This document shows, piece by piece, positions 50,728 to 59,538 of a DNA stretch of 64,000 nt; position 1 is the first letter of the stretch, and the number at the start of each line of letters is the position of its first letter. Both the position numbers and the translations under genes were made by a program. The notes below the pieces were generated by a model. That model saw nothing but the letters and a program-made list of their open reading frames with translations. It made no database searches and was not told the DNA's origin. Origin of the DNA: JAILZP01 sp037444185 (GTDB lineage Bacteria; Bacillota; Desulfotomaculia; Desulfotomaculales; Desulfocucumaceae); NCBI GenBank assembly GCA_037444185.1, contig JBBIMW010000007.1:1-64000 (forward strand), in the 5' to 3' direction.

Positions 50728-52107
50728 ATGCTGGATAGACTGGGGGAGTTCGCCGGGAAAATAAGCTGGCGGCCCATGGCCGGCTATTTTTTGCTTGTGT
50801 TTGTTTTTTATGCGGTTCTGAGTATATATCACGGAGACAGTTTCCGCGCCCTGGGGGCGGTGTTGATTACACTGCCCTTCGCTGCCGTTTTCTCATGGAT
50901 CACGTTAAAGAAAGTAATGGGCCCTTTGGCGGAGATATCCGGTGTGGCCAAGGAAATGGCCCGTGGAAACCTTGACAAGGAAATCAGAATATATTCCAGC
51001 GACGAGATTGGGGATCTGGCCAGGAACATAAATTTTTTGGGCCGCAGACTAAAGCAGACCATCGGCGAAATAACCGAAGAGAAGGATCGTATGAGGGCCG
51101 TGCTGAACAGCATGGCGGACGGCGTGGTGGCGGTGGATGGCGACAGGCGGGTGCTTCTGGTCAACCCGGCTGTGGAAAGGGCATTGAACATTTCGGGGGA
51201 GTCATGCAAGGGGAAGGATATATTGGGGGTAATCCGGCACTACGATTTTGAGAGTAACCTCAAGGCCGCCCTGGAGACCCAGAAGGAGCTGAACAGGGAA
51301 ATACAGGTGCTTACCCCCGACCCCAAAATATACCGGGTGCATTTCGCTCCTTTAATGGGCACCGACCGTGGCGGGGTGGTGGCCGTACTCAGAGACATTA
51401 CGGAAAAGAGGCAGCTCGACCAGATGAGGGCGGAGTTTATTGCCAATGTATCCCATGAGCTGCGGACACCCCTCACCTCCGTCAAAGGTTTCCTGGAGAC
51501 TCTGCTGGATGGGGCCCTGGAGGAAAAGGACACGGCCGGGCGCTTTTTAAGTATAATCGATGCCGAGACTGACCGCATGAAAAGGTTGATTGACGACCTC
51601 TTTTCGCTGTCCAACATTGAAAGCCGGAAAGTGGTCCCGGCCAGGGACCAGGTAAAAATCGGCGAAGTGGTGGAAAAGGTCTTCGCCATCTTCAGCCGGG
51701 CTTCCTGGGATCGGGGAATACGCCTCGTTTCCAGGATTACTGGTGATTTTCCTCTTTTTGTGGGAGACGAGGACATGATTACCAGGGTGATCATAAATCT
51801 GGTGGATAATGCCATCAAGTACAGCCAGGATTACGGCGAAGTCGTTGTTGACGGCGGACTCCATACCGGGGGGGAGGTATATTTTTCGGTGGCCGATAAA
51901 GGAGTGGGGATTCCTGAAGAATGTCTGCCCAGAATATTTGAAAGGCTGTACCGGGTGGACAAGGCGAGGTCCAGGGAATACGGAGGTTCGGGATTGGGGC
52001 TGGCCATTGTCAAGCATATTGTGGAAGTGCACGGGGGCAGGATCGAGGTTTGCAGCAGGCCGGGCATGGGCAGTAAATTTTCTGTTTTTTTACCGGCAGA
52101 ATATTAA
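50728..52107 (+). CDS. phoR: PhoR-like sensor histidine kinase
   Basis: A 459-residue membrane kinase. Two adjacent hydrophobic segments (about 18-35 and 40-60) leave almost no external domain; then HAMP (GPLAEISGVAKEMARGNLDKEI), PAS (MRAVLNSMADGVVAVDGDRRVLLVNPA), HisKA with phospho-acceptor H243 (FIANVSHELRTPLTSVKGF), and HATPase (INLVDNAIKYS, ADKGVGIP, GSGLGLAIVKH). ATG 50728 follows CGGGAGG. The neighbouring phoU makes a phosphate-signalling role likely, but no response regulator or pst genes are in the window. Confidence 0.85.
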   Translation: MLDRLGEFAGKISWRPMAGYFLLVFVFYAVLSIYHGDSFRALGAVLITLPFAAVFSWITLKKVMGPLAEISGVAKEMARGNLDKEIRIYSSDEIGDLARNINFLGRRLKQTIGEITEEKDRMRAVLNSMADGVVAVDGDRRVLLVNPAVERALNISGESCKGKDILGVIRHYDFESNLKAALETQKELNREIQVLTPDPKIYRVHFAPLMGTDRGGVVAVLRDITEKRQLDQMRAEFIANVSHELRTPLTSVKGFLETLLDGALEEKDTAGRFLSIIDAETDRMKRLIDDLFSLSNIESRKVVPARDQVKIGEVVEKVFAIFSRASWDRGIRLVSRITGDFPLFVGDEDMITRVIINLVDNAIKYSQDYGEVVVDGGLHTGGEVYFSVADKGVGIPEECLPRIFERLYRVDKARSREYGGSGLGLAIVKHIVEVHGGRIEVCSRPGMGSKFSVFLPAEY

Positions 52108-52167
52108 CCATTCAGTGGCTTTTAGTGTAAAATGTTTTATATGATTTTTGCGGAGGGTGTGGGCTGC

Positions 52168-52824
52168 GTGAGTAGATATCTGTTTGAAAAGTCGTTGCGA
52201 GAAATTCAAAACGACATATTGCGCATGGGGAGTCTGGTGGAGAAGGCTGTTTACGATTCGGTGGACGCCTTCATGAACCAGGACGTCACCGCCGCCGCCG
52301 CGGTGATTATGGGCGACGAGCGGATTGACGAGCTTTTTCTTGAGATTGAAGACAAGTGCATCAAGCTGATTGCCACCCAGCAGCCCATAGCAAAGGATTT
52401 GCGGGTTGCCATAACCGGGCTGAAAATACTGACCAGCCTTGAGAGGATGGCCGACCACGCGGTGGATATCTCCAGGGCAACCATGTGCCTTTCCGGGCAC
52501 CCCATGTCTATTCGCCCAATACATGAGATACCGCGCATGGCGCGGCTGGCGAGGCAAATGGTCAAGGAGGGCCTTGACGCATACGTGCAGAGGGATGTGA
52601 ACAGGGCCAGGGAGATGTGCTCCATGGACGACCAGGTTGATTTTATATTTTCCCACGTTTTCAGGGACGCCATCAGCTGTATGGCTGAAAACCCTGAATT
52701 TGTGGTTCAGGGGGCCTATCTTTTATATGTGTCCAGGTACATTGAAAGAATTGCAGACCACGCCACCAACATAGGCGAGAATGTGATCTATCTTACCACG
52801 GGGGAACGCAGGGAACTTAATTAA
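52168..52824 (+). CDS. phoU: Phosphate signalling protein PhoU
   Basis: A 218-residue all-helical PhoU with two three-helix repeats and acidic metal-binding motifs: DERIDELFLEIEDKCIKLIATQQPIAKDLR and ERIADHATNIGENVIYL. PhoU links the Pst transporter to PhoR and damps the Pho response. GTG 52168 is chosen behind GCGGAGGG; the frame is open upstream. It lies 60 bases after the kinase and is followed by a terminator. Confidence 0.92.
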   Translation: MSRYLFEKSLREIQNDILRMGSLVEKAVYDSVDAFMNQDVTAAAAVIMGDERIDELFLEIEDKCIKLIATQQPIAKDLRVAITGLKILTSLERMADHAVDISRATMCLSGHPMSIRPIHEIPRMARLARQMVKEGLDAYVQRDVNRAREMCSMDDQVDFIFSHVFRDAISCMAENPEFVVQGAYLLYVSRYIERIADHATNIGENVIYLTTGERRELN

Positions 52825-52882
52825 GGGGGCGTAAAAACATTTTTAATGCTTTTTTCGTCACAATTCTTCTTATAGCGCATAG

Positions 52883-52911
52883 ACACCCGGCTTTTCGCAG
52901 GGTGTTTTATT
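52883..52911 (+). terminator. Terminator after phoU
   Basis: ACACCC (52883-52888), 11-base loop, GGGTGT (52900-52905), then TTTATTG. Confidence 0.65.
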
Positions 52912-52974
52912 GTTTGGTGTCGAAGCCGGTTATAGATTAAAATATTGTTGGAAAAAGTGTTAGGGGTGTGAAGA

Positions 52975-54315
52975 TTGAACTCGGCAATAAAGGTGGGGGC
53001 CATCAGCCTGGGATGTTCGAAAAACCGGGTTGACACAGAAATAATGCTGGGACTTCTTGCGTCCTCGGGGTATGAAATAACACCATCCGCCCAGGAAGCC
53101 CACGTCATGCTGATCAATACCTGTGGCTTCATAGCTCCGGCCAAGGAAGAGGCTGTGAAGGCCATACTGGAAACGGCCCGGCTGAAAGAGGGGGGGCGGC
53201 TGAAGTGCCTGCTGGTGTCCGGTTGCCTGGCACAGCGATACAAAGACGTACTGCTGGCGGATATTCCCGAAATAGACGGCATTCTCGGCCCGGGGGAGAT
53301 AGGATCCGTGGTGCCCCTCCTGGAGAAGGCTCTGGCCGGCCGGCGTCCCCAGGCGGTGGGAAGTCCGGAATTCCACTATAATGAAGAAATGCCGCGGCTG
53401 CTGACGACACCGGAACACTGGGCCTACGTCAAAATCGCCGATGGTTGCAACAACCGCTGTTCTTATTGTGCAATCCCCGGGATACGGGGGAAGTACCGCA
53501 GCCGGCCCCTGGAGGTTTTGGAAAACGAAGTGGCGCGCCTGGTTGAAAGGGGTGTCCGGGAGATCGTACTGGTGGCTCAGGATACCACGGCCTATGGAAT
53601 AGATATATACCGCCGCCCGTCCCTGGCGGACCTGATAAAGCGGCTGGCGCACAAGGGCGCGCCCTGGGTCAGGCTGATGTACTGTTATCCCGCCGGCATC
53701 ACCCCCGACCTGATCCGGGTCTTGCGGGAGGAGAGAAACATCTGCCGGTACATCGACATTCCCCTGCAACACATTAATGACTACATATTGAAAAGAATGA
53801 ACAGGCGCGGCACCTCAAAGGAGATCAGGAGATTAATCGGTGATTTGCGCGACTCCATACCGGGATTGACCCTGCGTACCACCTTCATGGTGGGGTTCCC
53901 GGGGGAAGGGGAGGCGCAGTTTGGGGAACTGTGCCGGTTCGTGGAGGAAACACGATTTGAAAGGATGGGGTTGTTCAAATACAGCCCGGAGGAGGGTACT
54001 CCGGCCTGGCCCATGGGTGATGCCGTTCCCGGCGGGGTAAAGGAAGACAGGTACAGCAGGCTGATGACACTGCAAAAGAATATTTCCCTGGAGAACAACC
54101 GGAAAATGATTGGCTCCGTTGTACGGATAATGGTGGATGGCAAAATGCCGGGCCGCGCCAATATATATTCGGGCAGGACCGAGGGCGATGCCCCGGAAAT
54201 TGACGGGACGGTGCTTTTTTCCGGCGGGTCCGGGAAGCCGACGGGCGGGGAATTCGTCAATGTCCGTGTGACCAGGGCTTTTCACTATGGCCTGAGAGGG
54301 GTGCTGACGCCTTGA
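52975..54315 (+). CDS. rimO: Ribosomal protein S12 methylthiotransferase RimO
   Basis: A 446-residue radical-SAM enzyme that adds a methylthio group to an Asp of S12. N-terminal UPF0004 domain with cysteines (SLGCSKNRVDTE, INTCGFI, SGCLAQRY), radical-SAM cluster C158, C162 and C165 in CNNRCSYC, and a C-terminal TRAM domain. SLGCSKN and the AIPGIRGKYRSR stretch point to RimO rather than MiaB. TTG start; GGGGTG lies 6-7 bases upstream. Confidence 0.94.
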   Translation: MNSAIKVGAISLGCSKNRVDTEIMLGLLASSGYEITPSAQEAHVMLINTCGFIAPAKEEAVKAILETARLKEGGRLKCLLVSGCLAQRYKDVLLADIPEIDGILGPGEIGSVVPLLEKALAGRRPQAVGSPEFHYNEEMPRLLTTPEHWAYVKIADGCNNRCSYCAIPGIRGKYRSRPLEVLENEVARLVERGVREIVLVAQDTTAYGIDIYRRPSLADLIKRLAHKGAPWVRLMYCYPAGITPDLIRVLREERNICRYIDIPLQHINDYILKRMNRRGTSKEIRRLIGDLRDSIPGLTLRTTFMVGFPGEGEAQFGELCRFVEETRFERMGLFKYSPEEGTPAWPMGDAVPGGVKEDRYSRLMTLQKNISLENNRKMIGSVVRIMVDGKMPGRANIYSGRTEGDAPEIDGTVLFSGGSGKPTGGEFVNVRVTRAFHYGLRGVLTP

Positions 54316-54842
54316 ACCTTCCCAACCGGGTTACTCTGGTGAGGATATTCCTCATTCCGGTGTTCGTGGCCGTGGTTGCCCTGAGGATTCCGCACGGGGA
54401 CTACATCGCGGCGGCCATATTCATTTTGGCCGCCAGCACCGATGGACTGGACGGATATATCGCCAGAAAAAGGAAGATGGTCACCAACCTGGGCAAGCTC
54501 ATGGATCCTCTGGCGGACAAGCTGCTGGTGTCCGCCGCCCTGATTGTGCTTACAGAGCTTCAGCGCCTGCCGTCCTGGGTGACATTGATTATCGTCGGCC
54601 GGGAGTTTGCGGTGACAGGTTTAAGGGCCCTGGCGGTGGCCGAGGGCATTCTTATAACGGCCGGGTGGCTTGGCAAGGTGAAGACGGTAACCCAGATAGT
54701 GGCAATTGTCGCGCTGTTCATAAATAATCTGCCGCCATTGCTGCAGTATTCGTCGGTGGCGGTGGCGGTTTTTTTCACCCTGTGGTCCGGGTGGGATTAT
54801 TTCTACCGCAGCTGGTCTGTTATTAAAAAAGACGGTTATTGA
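54312..54842 (+). CDS. pgsA: Phosphatidylglycerophosphate synthase
   Basis: A 176-residue CDP-alcohol phosphatidyltransferase with about five membrane segments. The catalytic motif is complete: STDGLDGYIARKRKMVTNLGKLMDPLADKLL (split as DG-x2-AR-x8-G-x3-D-x3-D). It makes phosphatidylglycerophosphate from CDP-diacylglycerol (see cdsA). TTG start overlaps the rimO stop; rimO-pgsA adjacency is common in Firmicutes. Confidence 0.95.
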   Translation: MNLPNRVTLVRIFLIPVFVAVVALRIPHGDYIAAAIFILAASTDGLDGYIARKRKMVTNLGKLMDPLADKLLVSAALIVLTELQRLPSWVTLIIVGREFAVTGLRALAVAEGILITAGWLGKVKTVTQIVAIVALFINNLPPLLQYSSVAVAVFFTLWSGWDYFYRSWSVIKKDGY

Positions 54843-54912
54843 CGGTCCTTTGCCCGCTGCCTAAGGCAGGCAGGCCTTACAGCCATTACCTGCCCATTAT
54901 TTGTTGCCGGTA

Positions 54913-54921
54913 TGCTATAAT
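54913..54921 (+). promoter_or_regulatory. Extended -10 promoter
   Basis: TGCTATAAT (54913-54921) is an extended -10 box with a perfect TATAAT; no good -35 is present. It would start the two-gene unit at 55018. Confidence 0.5.
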
Positions 54922-55017
54922 TACATGTTGTCACAACCTTTTTCTGATTGTGGCCGAAGACATGCTTTGTCCGGGCTTGTCAATTCCCGGCAAAAATATG
55001 GTGAGGGGAAGATCGGG

Positions 55018-55575
55018 ATGCGGTGGAACGGAATAAGGGTTCCCGTAGTGGTTCTGGCCTTGGTGTTGGGTCTGGCCGCCTTTTGGGGTTCGCAGTGGCT
55101 GTATGGCAGGCTCAATTATGAACGTCCTCTGGCCAGGTTCCTCGGAGAGAACAAGTATGTTGCCGCATACAGCATAAACAACCGGGGGCCGGTGATGGAA
55201 CTGGAGGTCAAATTGGGGAAGGTGGACAACCTCCAGGAGACGTACAATTCCCTGCAGCGGTCGGTGCAGGATATTGTGGGGCGCCGTAACTTCAAAATTA
55301 TATTAAAAGATGAACGGGACAAGTCTTTGGAAGATTTGCACCACTATAGCCGGCTGGCCGCTTTTGAAGCCATGGAAAGGGGCAATTTCCTGGAAATGGA
55401 GGAGTACATCTCCCGGAGGGCGGCCCGGGAGGGGGCCAGCGCCAAGATTCTGATGGACCAGGACCGTCTCTACATTCAGCTTGTTCGGGGCAGTTACTAT
55501 CTGTATGACATCATACCCCGCAATAAAATGACTGGTGACATTTTAGTCGGAGTGGAAGGGGGGAGTCCGTCCTGA
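55018..55575 (+). CDS. Membrane-anchored hypothetical protein paired with FtsH-like protease
   Basis: A 185-residue protein: one N-terminal membrane helix (VPVVVLALVLGLAAFWGSQ), then an extracytoplasmic or cytoplasmic part with mixed strands and helices. I do not recognise the family. ATG 55018 follows GGTGAGGGGAAG; it has its own promoter and its stop lies 2-27 bases from the start of the FtsH-like gene. Because that protease lacks the usual external domain, this protein may supply a substrate-recruiting or regulatory partner. That is inference from context only. Confidence 0.65.
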   Translation: MRWNGIRVPVVVLALVLGLAAFWGSQWLYGRLNYERPLARFLGENKYVAAYSINNRGPVMELEVKLGKVDNLQETYNSLQRSVQDIVGRRNFKIILKDERDKSLEDLHHYSRLAAFEAMERGNFLEMEEYISRRAAREGASAKILMDQDRLYIQLVRGSYYLYDIIPRNKMTGDILVGVEGGSPS

Positions 55576-55601
55576 TTAAAGAAATTGGCATCGGCATCGG
55601 C

Positions 55602-57056
55602 TTGGCCGCGGTTATCTTTCTGGCTGCGGCGGGTTACGACGTTTTTCCACTGTTCTTTCTGGCTGGGGCCGGGACGGCCCTTTATTTCATCGCCCGGTCC
55701 AGGGGTATGCTGGCCGGGAGTTTCAATGGGGGGGGAATTCAGGCGGGGCACGACGTGTCTTTTTCCGATATAGGAGGGCAGGTAACGGCTATAAAGGAGC
55801 TGAAGGAAGCCCTGGAGTTTGTTAAAAACCACAGCGACATACAAAAACTGGGAATCCGGCCCCTCAAGGGCATACTTTTGACCGGCCCCCCTGGAACCGG
55901 AAAGACCCTTTTGGCCAAGGCCGCCGCAAATTACACCGACGCCGCCTTTGTGGCGGCATCGGGCAGCGAGTTTATCGAAATGTACGCCGGGGTGGGGGCC
56001 CAGCGGGTGAGAAAGCTGTTTATGAAGGCCCGGGAGGTCTCCCGGCGGATGGGCAGGAACAACTCCATAATTTTCATCGACGAGATAGAAATACTGGGCG
56101 GCAAGCGGGGGCAGACAACCAGCCATCTGGAGTACGACCAGACCTTGAACGAGCTTTTGGTACAGATGGACGGACTGAAGGTGGACGACAGGGTGCGGGT
56201 GCTGCTGGTGGGGGCCACAAACCGTGCGGACATATTGGATCCCGCGCTGCTGCGGCCGGGGCGTTTTGATCGCCTGGTCAAGGTGGAACTGCCGGACAGG
56301 GAGGGGAGGCTTGAGATATTAAAGCTTCACACCAGGAACAAGCCCCTTGCCGGGGACGTCAACCTGGAGTCCATTGCCAGGGAAACCTTCGGGTTCAGCG
56401 GCGCCCACCTGGAAAGCCTGGCCAACGAGGCAGCCATTCTGGCCATGCGTGAAAATCTGCAGCAGGTTCACCACAGACACTTTCACGAGGCGGTGGACAA
56501 GGTGATGATGGGAGACCGCCTGGACAGGCGGCCGGCGCCGGCTGAATTGAGGAGGGTGGCCATACACGAGGCAGGCCACGCCTTTGTTAGTGAATATCTG
56601 CGCTACGGATCGGTGTCCACACTGACCATCGCCCCCAGGGGTCAAGCATTGGGTTACATGAGGCAGACCCCCGAGGACGACACTTACTTATATACCAGGG
56701 ACTATCTGGAAAACCAGATAGCTGTCATGCTGGCAGGGGCGGCGGCCGAGGAAATGATGTTGGGGGGGCGCAGTACGGGAGCTGGCAACGACTATCTGCA
56801 GGCCACCAAAACGGCCGATCAGATAATCAATTCCGGCATGTCGGACCTTGGGGTAATCGATCCGGAAACTCTGCCCAGGAGCTTTCGCTACAGGACCCAG
56901 AAAAAAATTCTGCAGGTCCAGGAGGATAAGGTGAAGGCTTATCTGGACTTAAAAAGAGGGGAGTTGGCCCAGGTGGCGGATCTCCTTTTAGAGCAGGAAA
57001 AAATATCGGGCCGGCAGCTGAGAAATATTCTGGACCGGAGCACTAGGTGCGCATAG
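55602..57056 (+). CDS. Short FtsH-like AAA+ zinc metalloprotease
   Basis: A 484-residue protein with FtsH organisation but shorter than the usual 600 or more. The N-terminus has a hydrophobic hairpin (residues 1-30) with no external domain. AAA module: Walker A GPPGTGKT at 95-102, IIFIDEIEILGGKRG Walker B, and RPGRFDRLV second region of homology. Peptidase M41: zinc ligands H322 and H326 in HEAGHA, third acidic ligand in GAGNDYLQAT. TTG 55602 is the first standard start, but in-frame hydrophobic codons run back to ATT 55575, which sits 7-10 bases after a GGGGGGAG site and overlaps the previous stop; the true start may be there. Likely degrades membrane or regulatory proteins. Confidence 0.85.
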   Translation: MAAVIFLAAAGYDVFPLFFLAGAGTALYFIARSRGMLAGSFNGGGIQAGHDVSFSDIGGQVTAIKELKEALEFVKNHSDIQKLGIRPLKGILLTGPPGTGKTLLAKAAANYTDAAFVAASGSEFIEMYAGVGAQRVRKLFMKAREVSRRMGRNNSIIFIDEIEILGGKRGQTTSHLEYDQTLNELLVQMDGLKVDDRVRVLLVGATNRADILDPALLRPGRFDRLVKVELPDREGRLEILKLHTRNKPLAGDVNLESIARETFGFSGAHLESLANEAAILAMRENLQQVHHRHFHEAVDKVMMGDRLDRRPAPAELRRVAIHEAGHAFVSEYLRYGSVSTLTIAPRGQALGYMRQTPEDDTYLYTRDYLENQIAVMLAGAAAEEMMLGGRSTGAGNDYLQATKTADQIINSGMSDLGVIDPETLPRSFRYRTQKKILQVQEDKVKAYLDLKRGELAQVADLLLEQEKISGRQLRNILDRSTRCA

Positions 57057-57206
57057 TTTCCCTGAAAAGGGGCCATAATAAAAACGTGGGCTGTAAAGCC
57101 AGTCTCCTGGAGGGGTGCATTCAGCCAGTCACCCTAAACTCCAAGGGATTGTTTTTTACAGCCTTATTAATTGTCAACAACAAATCCGCTGGTTCCTGCC
57201 GTCGAC

Positions 57207-57241
57207 CCGGCATGGAACTATTGTTCCATGCCGGTTTTTCT
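57207..57241 (+). terminator. Terminator after the FtsH-like gene
   Basis: CCGGCATGGAAC (57207-57218), loop TATT, GTTCCATGCCGG (57223-57234), then TTTTT. A perfect 12-bp stem. Confidence 0.85.
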
Positions 57242-57249
57242 GTTATAAT
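57221..57249 (+). promoter_or_regulatory. Promoter overlapping the terminator
   Basis: TTGTTC (57221-57226), 17 bases, TATAAT (57244-57249). The -35 box lies inside the terminator stem, so RNA and promoter signals share the same DNA. It would serve the PncC-helicase pair. Confidence 0.6.
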
Positions 57250-57289
57250 ATAAATGATTGCCTCATTTAACATTTTCCGGGGTGAAAAG

Positions 57290-57802
57290 ATGGTTTTCAC
57301 TGCTGACGGCCAGGGTTTATGGGAATTGGCGGGGGGTCTACTGAGAAGCCTGGGGTTTTCCCTGGGGCTGGCCGAATCCTGCACCGGCGGGATGATAGCC
57401 GCCGGGATAACCGGCGTGGCAGGCAGTTCTGCTTTTTTTGCCGGAGGCGTGGTGGCTTATGACAACAGGGTGAAGGAAAAACTGCTGGCCGTGCCGGGGG
57501 GGGAACTGGCGGAATACGGGGCGGTTAGCGCGGAAGTGGCCCGGTCCATGGCTGCGGGGGCGAAAAAGATTTTTGGAACCGATATAGGATTGGCCGCAAC
57601 GGGGGTGGCGGGACCCGGGGGAGGGACCCCTGCCAAGCCGGTGGGGTTGGTGTACATTGCCTTGGAGGGCCCGGGGGGTGAGATATTTTGCAGAGAACTG
57701 CGGCTGAACGGGAGCCGTTCTGAAATCAGGTCCGCCGCCACAGCCGCCGCCATGGAAATGCTTGTAGTATTCTTGCAAAGGAGAATTGTATTTTGCCGAT
57801 AG
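57290..57802 (+). CDS. pncC: CinA C-terminal domain protein (NMN amidase, PncC)
   Basis: A 170-residue stand-alone CinA C-terminal domain: LGLAESCTGGMIAAGITGVAGSS, VVAYDNRVKEKLL, VSAEVARSMA, and GVAGPGGGTPAKPVGLVYIAL. Such proteins deamidate nicotinamide mononucleotide in NAD salvage. In many Firmicutes a full CinA (with an N-terminal MoCF domain) lies just before recA and is linked to competence; here only the amidase half is present. ATG 57290 follows GGGGTGAAAAG. It overlaps the next gene by 10 bases. Confidence 0.9.
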   Translation: MVFTADGQGLWELAGGLLRSLGFSLGLAESCTGGMIAAGITGVAGSSAFFAGGVVAYDNRVKEKLLAVPGGELAEYGAVSAEVARSMAAGAKKIFGTDIGLAATGVAGPGGGTPAKPVGLVYIALEGPGGEIFCRELRLNGSRSEIRSAATAAAMEMLVVFLQRRIVFCR

Positions 57803-59382
57803 AATATGTAGTCTTCGGAAGTCTCAAAATCAGCCGCAAAATAGCCCAGGCCCTGGAGGAAATGGGATTTGAGGAGCCAACCCCGATTCAGTCCATGGCT
57901 GTGCCCCTTTTGGGCGAGGGAAAGGACGTCATCGGGCAGGCCCAGACCGGCACCGGGAAAACCGCCGCCTTCGGCATACCCATTGTGGAAAAGGTGAATA
58001 CCAGGGGAAACGTGCAAGCCCTGGTGGTAACGCCCACCAGGGAGCTGGCGGTGCAGGTGGCGGAGGAAATATCCCGCATCGGCCGCTACCGGAGGGTGAG
58101 GACACTGCCTGTTTACGGGGGTCAGTCCATCGACAGGCAGGTCCGGGCCATAAAACAGGGTGTGCACGTGGTCATCGGGACGCCGGGAAGACTCCTGGAT
58201 CACCTGAGAAGAAAAACGCTGTCCCTCGATGGGGTCAGGATGGCGGTGCTGGACGAGGCCGACGAGATGCTGGACATGGGTTTCATCGAGGATGTGGAGG
58301 CTATATTAAAAGCCACCCCGGAAAACAGGCAGACACTGCTTTTTTCCGCCACCATGCCCGCGGAGGTGCAGGATCTCGCCCGCCGTTACATGAGGGACCC
58401 GGAATTTATCACCGTTAGCCGGGGCAGCATCACCGTGCCGCAAATAGACCAGGTATATTACGAAACCAGGGACCGGTCCAAGGTGGAAACCCTGGCCAGG
58501 CTTCTGGACAGCCTGGATGTAGCCAAGGCCATCATATTTTGCCGCACCAAGAAGGGTGTGGACGACCTGGTGGCCAGACTGGAGGCCCGGGCGTATCATG
58601 TGGCGGGGCTGCACGGGGACATGAGTCAGTACCAGAGGAACCACGTCATGCGAAGGTTTAAAAACAACCAGCTGGAGCTGCTGGTGGCCACGGATGTGGC
58701 GGCCCGGGGACTGGACATAGAAAATGTTTCCCACGTGATAAACTATGATTTGCCCCAGGATGTGGAGTTTTACGTGCACCGCATCGGCCGTACCGGCAGG
58801 GCGGGTAAGTCTGGAACCGCTTTATCCCTGGTGGCTCCCAGGGATTACAGCCAGTTGCGGCTGATCGAAAAACTAACCGGGACCAGGATCCGCCGGGAGA
58901 AGTTGCCTGATTCAGCCGATGTTGCCGAAGGGCAGAAAGAAAGCCTGAAGGAAAAAATCCGCCTGGTAATTGAGGAGGGAAAACTGGGTTACTACAGGAA
59001 CATGATCGATCCCCTGCTGGACGACTACGACCCCGTGGATGTGGCTGCTGCGGCCTTGAAAATACTTTGGGCCCCCGGGGAGAGCGCACCGGATAACGGG
59101 GCCGGTGACCCCGCCTTTGAAAATACCGGGGCCGGGCCGGGGATGGTGAGGCTTTTTATAAGCATTGGGCACACGGAGAATGTCAGGCCCCAGGATTTGG
59201 TCCGGGCGTTGTGCGACGATACCGGCATGTCGGCCAATCTGATCGGAGACATCAGGATTTACGACAAATTCACTTTTGTGGAGGTGCCGGAGGAATGGGC
59301 CAGCTGCGTAATTGGAACAATGCATCGGCAGGCCGTCATCAGGGGGAGAAAGATCAGTGTGGAGCCGGCCAAAAAACGATAG
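57793..59382 (+). CDS. deaD: DEAD-box RNA helicase with DbpA-type RNA-binding domain
   Basis: A 529-residue ATP-dependent RNA helicase. Motifs in order: Q motif (FEEPTPIQSMAVP), I (AQTGTGKTAAFGIP), Ia (PTRELAVQVAEEI), II (VLDEADEMLDMGF), III (FSATMP), and VI (HRIGRTGRAGKSG). The C-terminal 75 residues (MVRLFISIGHTENVRPQDLVRAL...) form the DbpA/CsdA RNA-binding domain. TTG 57793 lies 6-8 bases after AAAGGAG within the end of pncC. Likely acts in ribosome assembly or RNA decay with RNase Y and PNPase. Confidence 0.92.
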   Translation: MPIEYVVFGSLKISRKIAQALEEMGFEEPTPIQSMAVPLLGEGKDVIGQAQTGTGKTAAFGIPIVEKVNTRGNVQALVVTPTRELAVQVAEEISRIGRYRRVRTLPVYGGQSIDRQVRAIKQGVHVVIGTPGRLLDHLRRKTLSLDGVRMAVLDEADEMLDMGFIEDVEAILKATPENRQTLLFSATMPAEVQDLARRYMRDPEFITVSRGSITVPQIDQVYYETRDRSKVETLARLLDSLDVAKAIIFCRTKKGVDDLVARLEARAYHVAGLHGDMSQYQRNHVMRRFKNNQLELLVATDVAARGLDIENVSHVINYDLPQDVEFYVHRIGRTGRAGKSGTALSLVAPRDYSQLRLIEKLTGTRIRREKLPDSADVAEGQKESLKEKIRLVIEEGKLGYYRNMIDPLLDDYDPVDVAAAALKILWAPGESAPDNGAGDPAFENTGAGPGMVRLFISIGHTENVRPQDLVRALCDDTGMSANLIGDIRIYDKFTFVEVPEEWASCVIGTMHRQAVIRGRKISVEPAKKR

Positions 59383-59451
59383 GCCGCCACCGGCTGAAAT
59401 GGCTTATTCCGGGTGATGCTCCATGACCGGAAAAGATTGTCTAAAAACAAG

Positions 59452-59480
59452 TGGACTGGCCTCCCGCCTTAAGGTAAAAT
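59452..59480 (+). promoter_or_regulatory. recA: Promoter of recA
   Basis: TGGACT (59452-59457), 17 bases, TAAAAT (59475-59480). I found no Gram-positive LexA box (CGAAC-N4-GTTCG) between 59383 and 59539. Confidence 0.45.
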
Positions 59481-59538
59481 ATTGGTAATCGATTGCTCAG
59501 GGAAAATCAAGCTGATTTGAGGGGGTATGGTCCATACT

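Noticed and set aside
59383..59538. LexA/SOS box in front of recA
   Set aside because: No CGAAC-N4-GTTCG-like sequence was found; SOS control cannot be claimed from this window.
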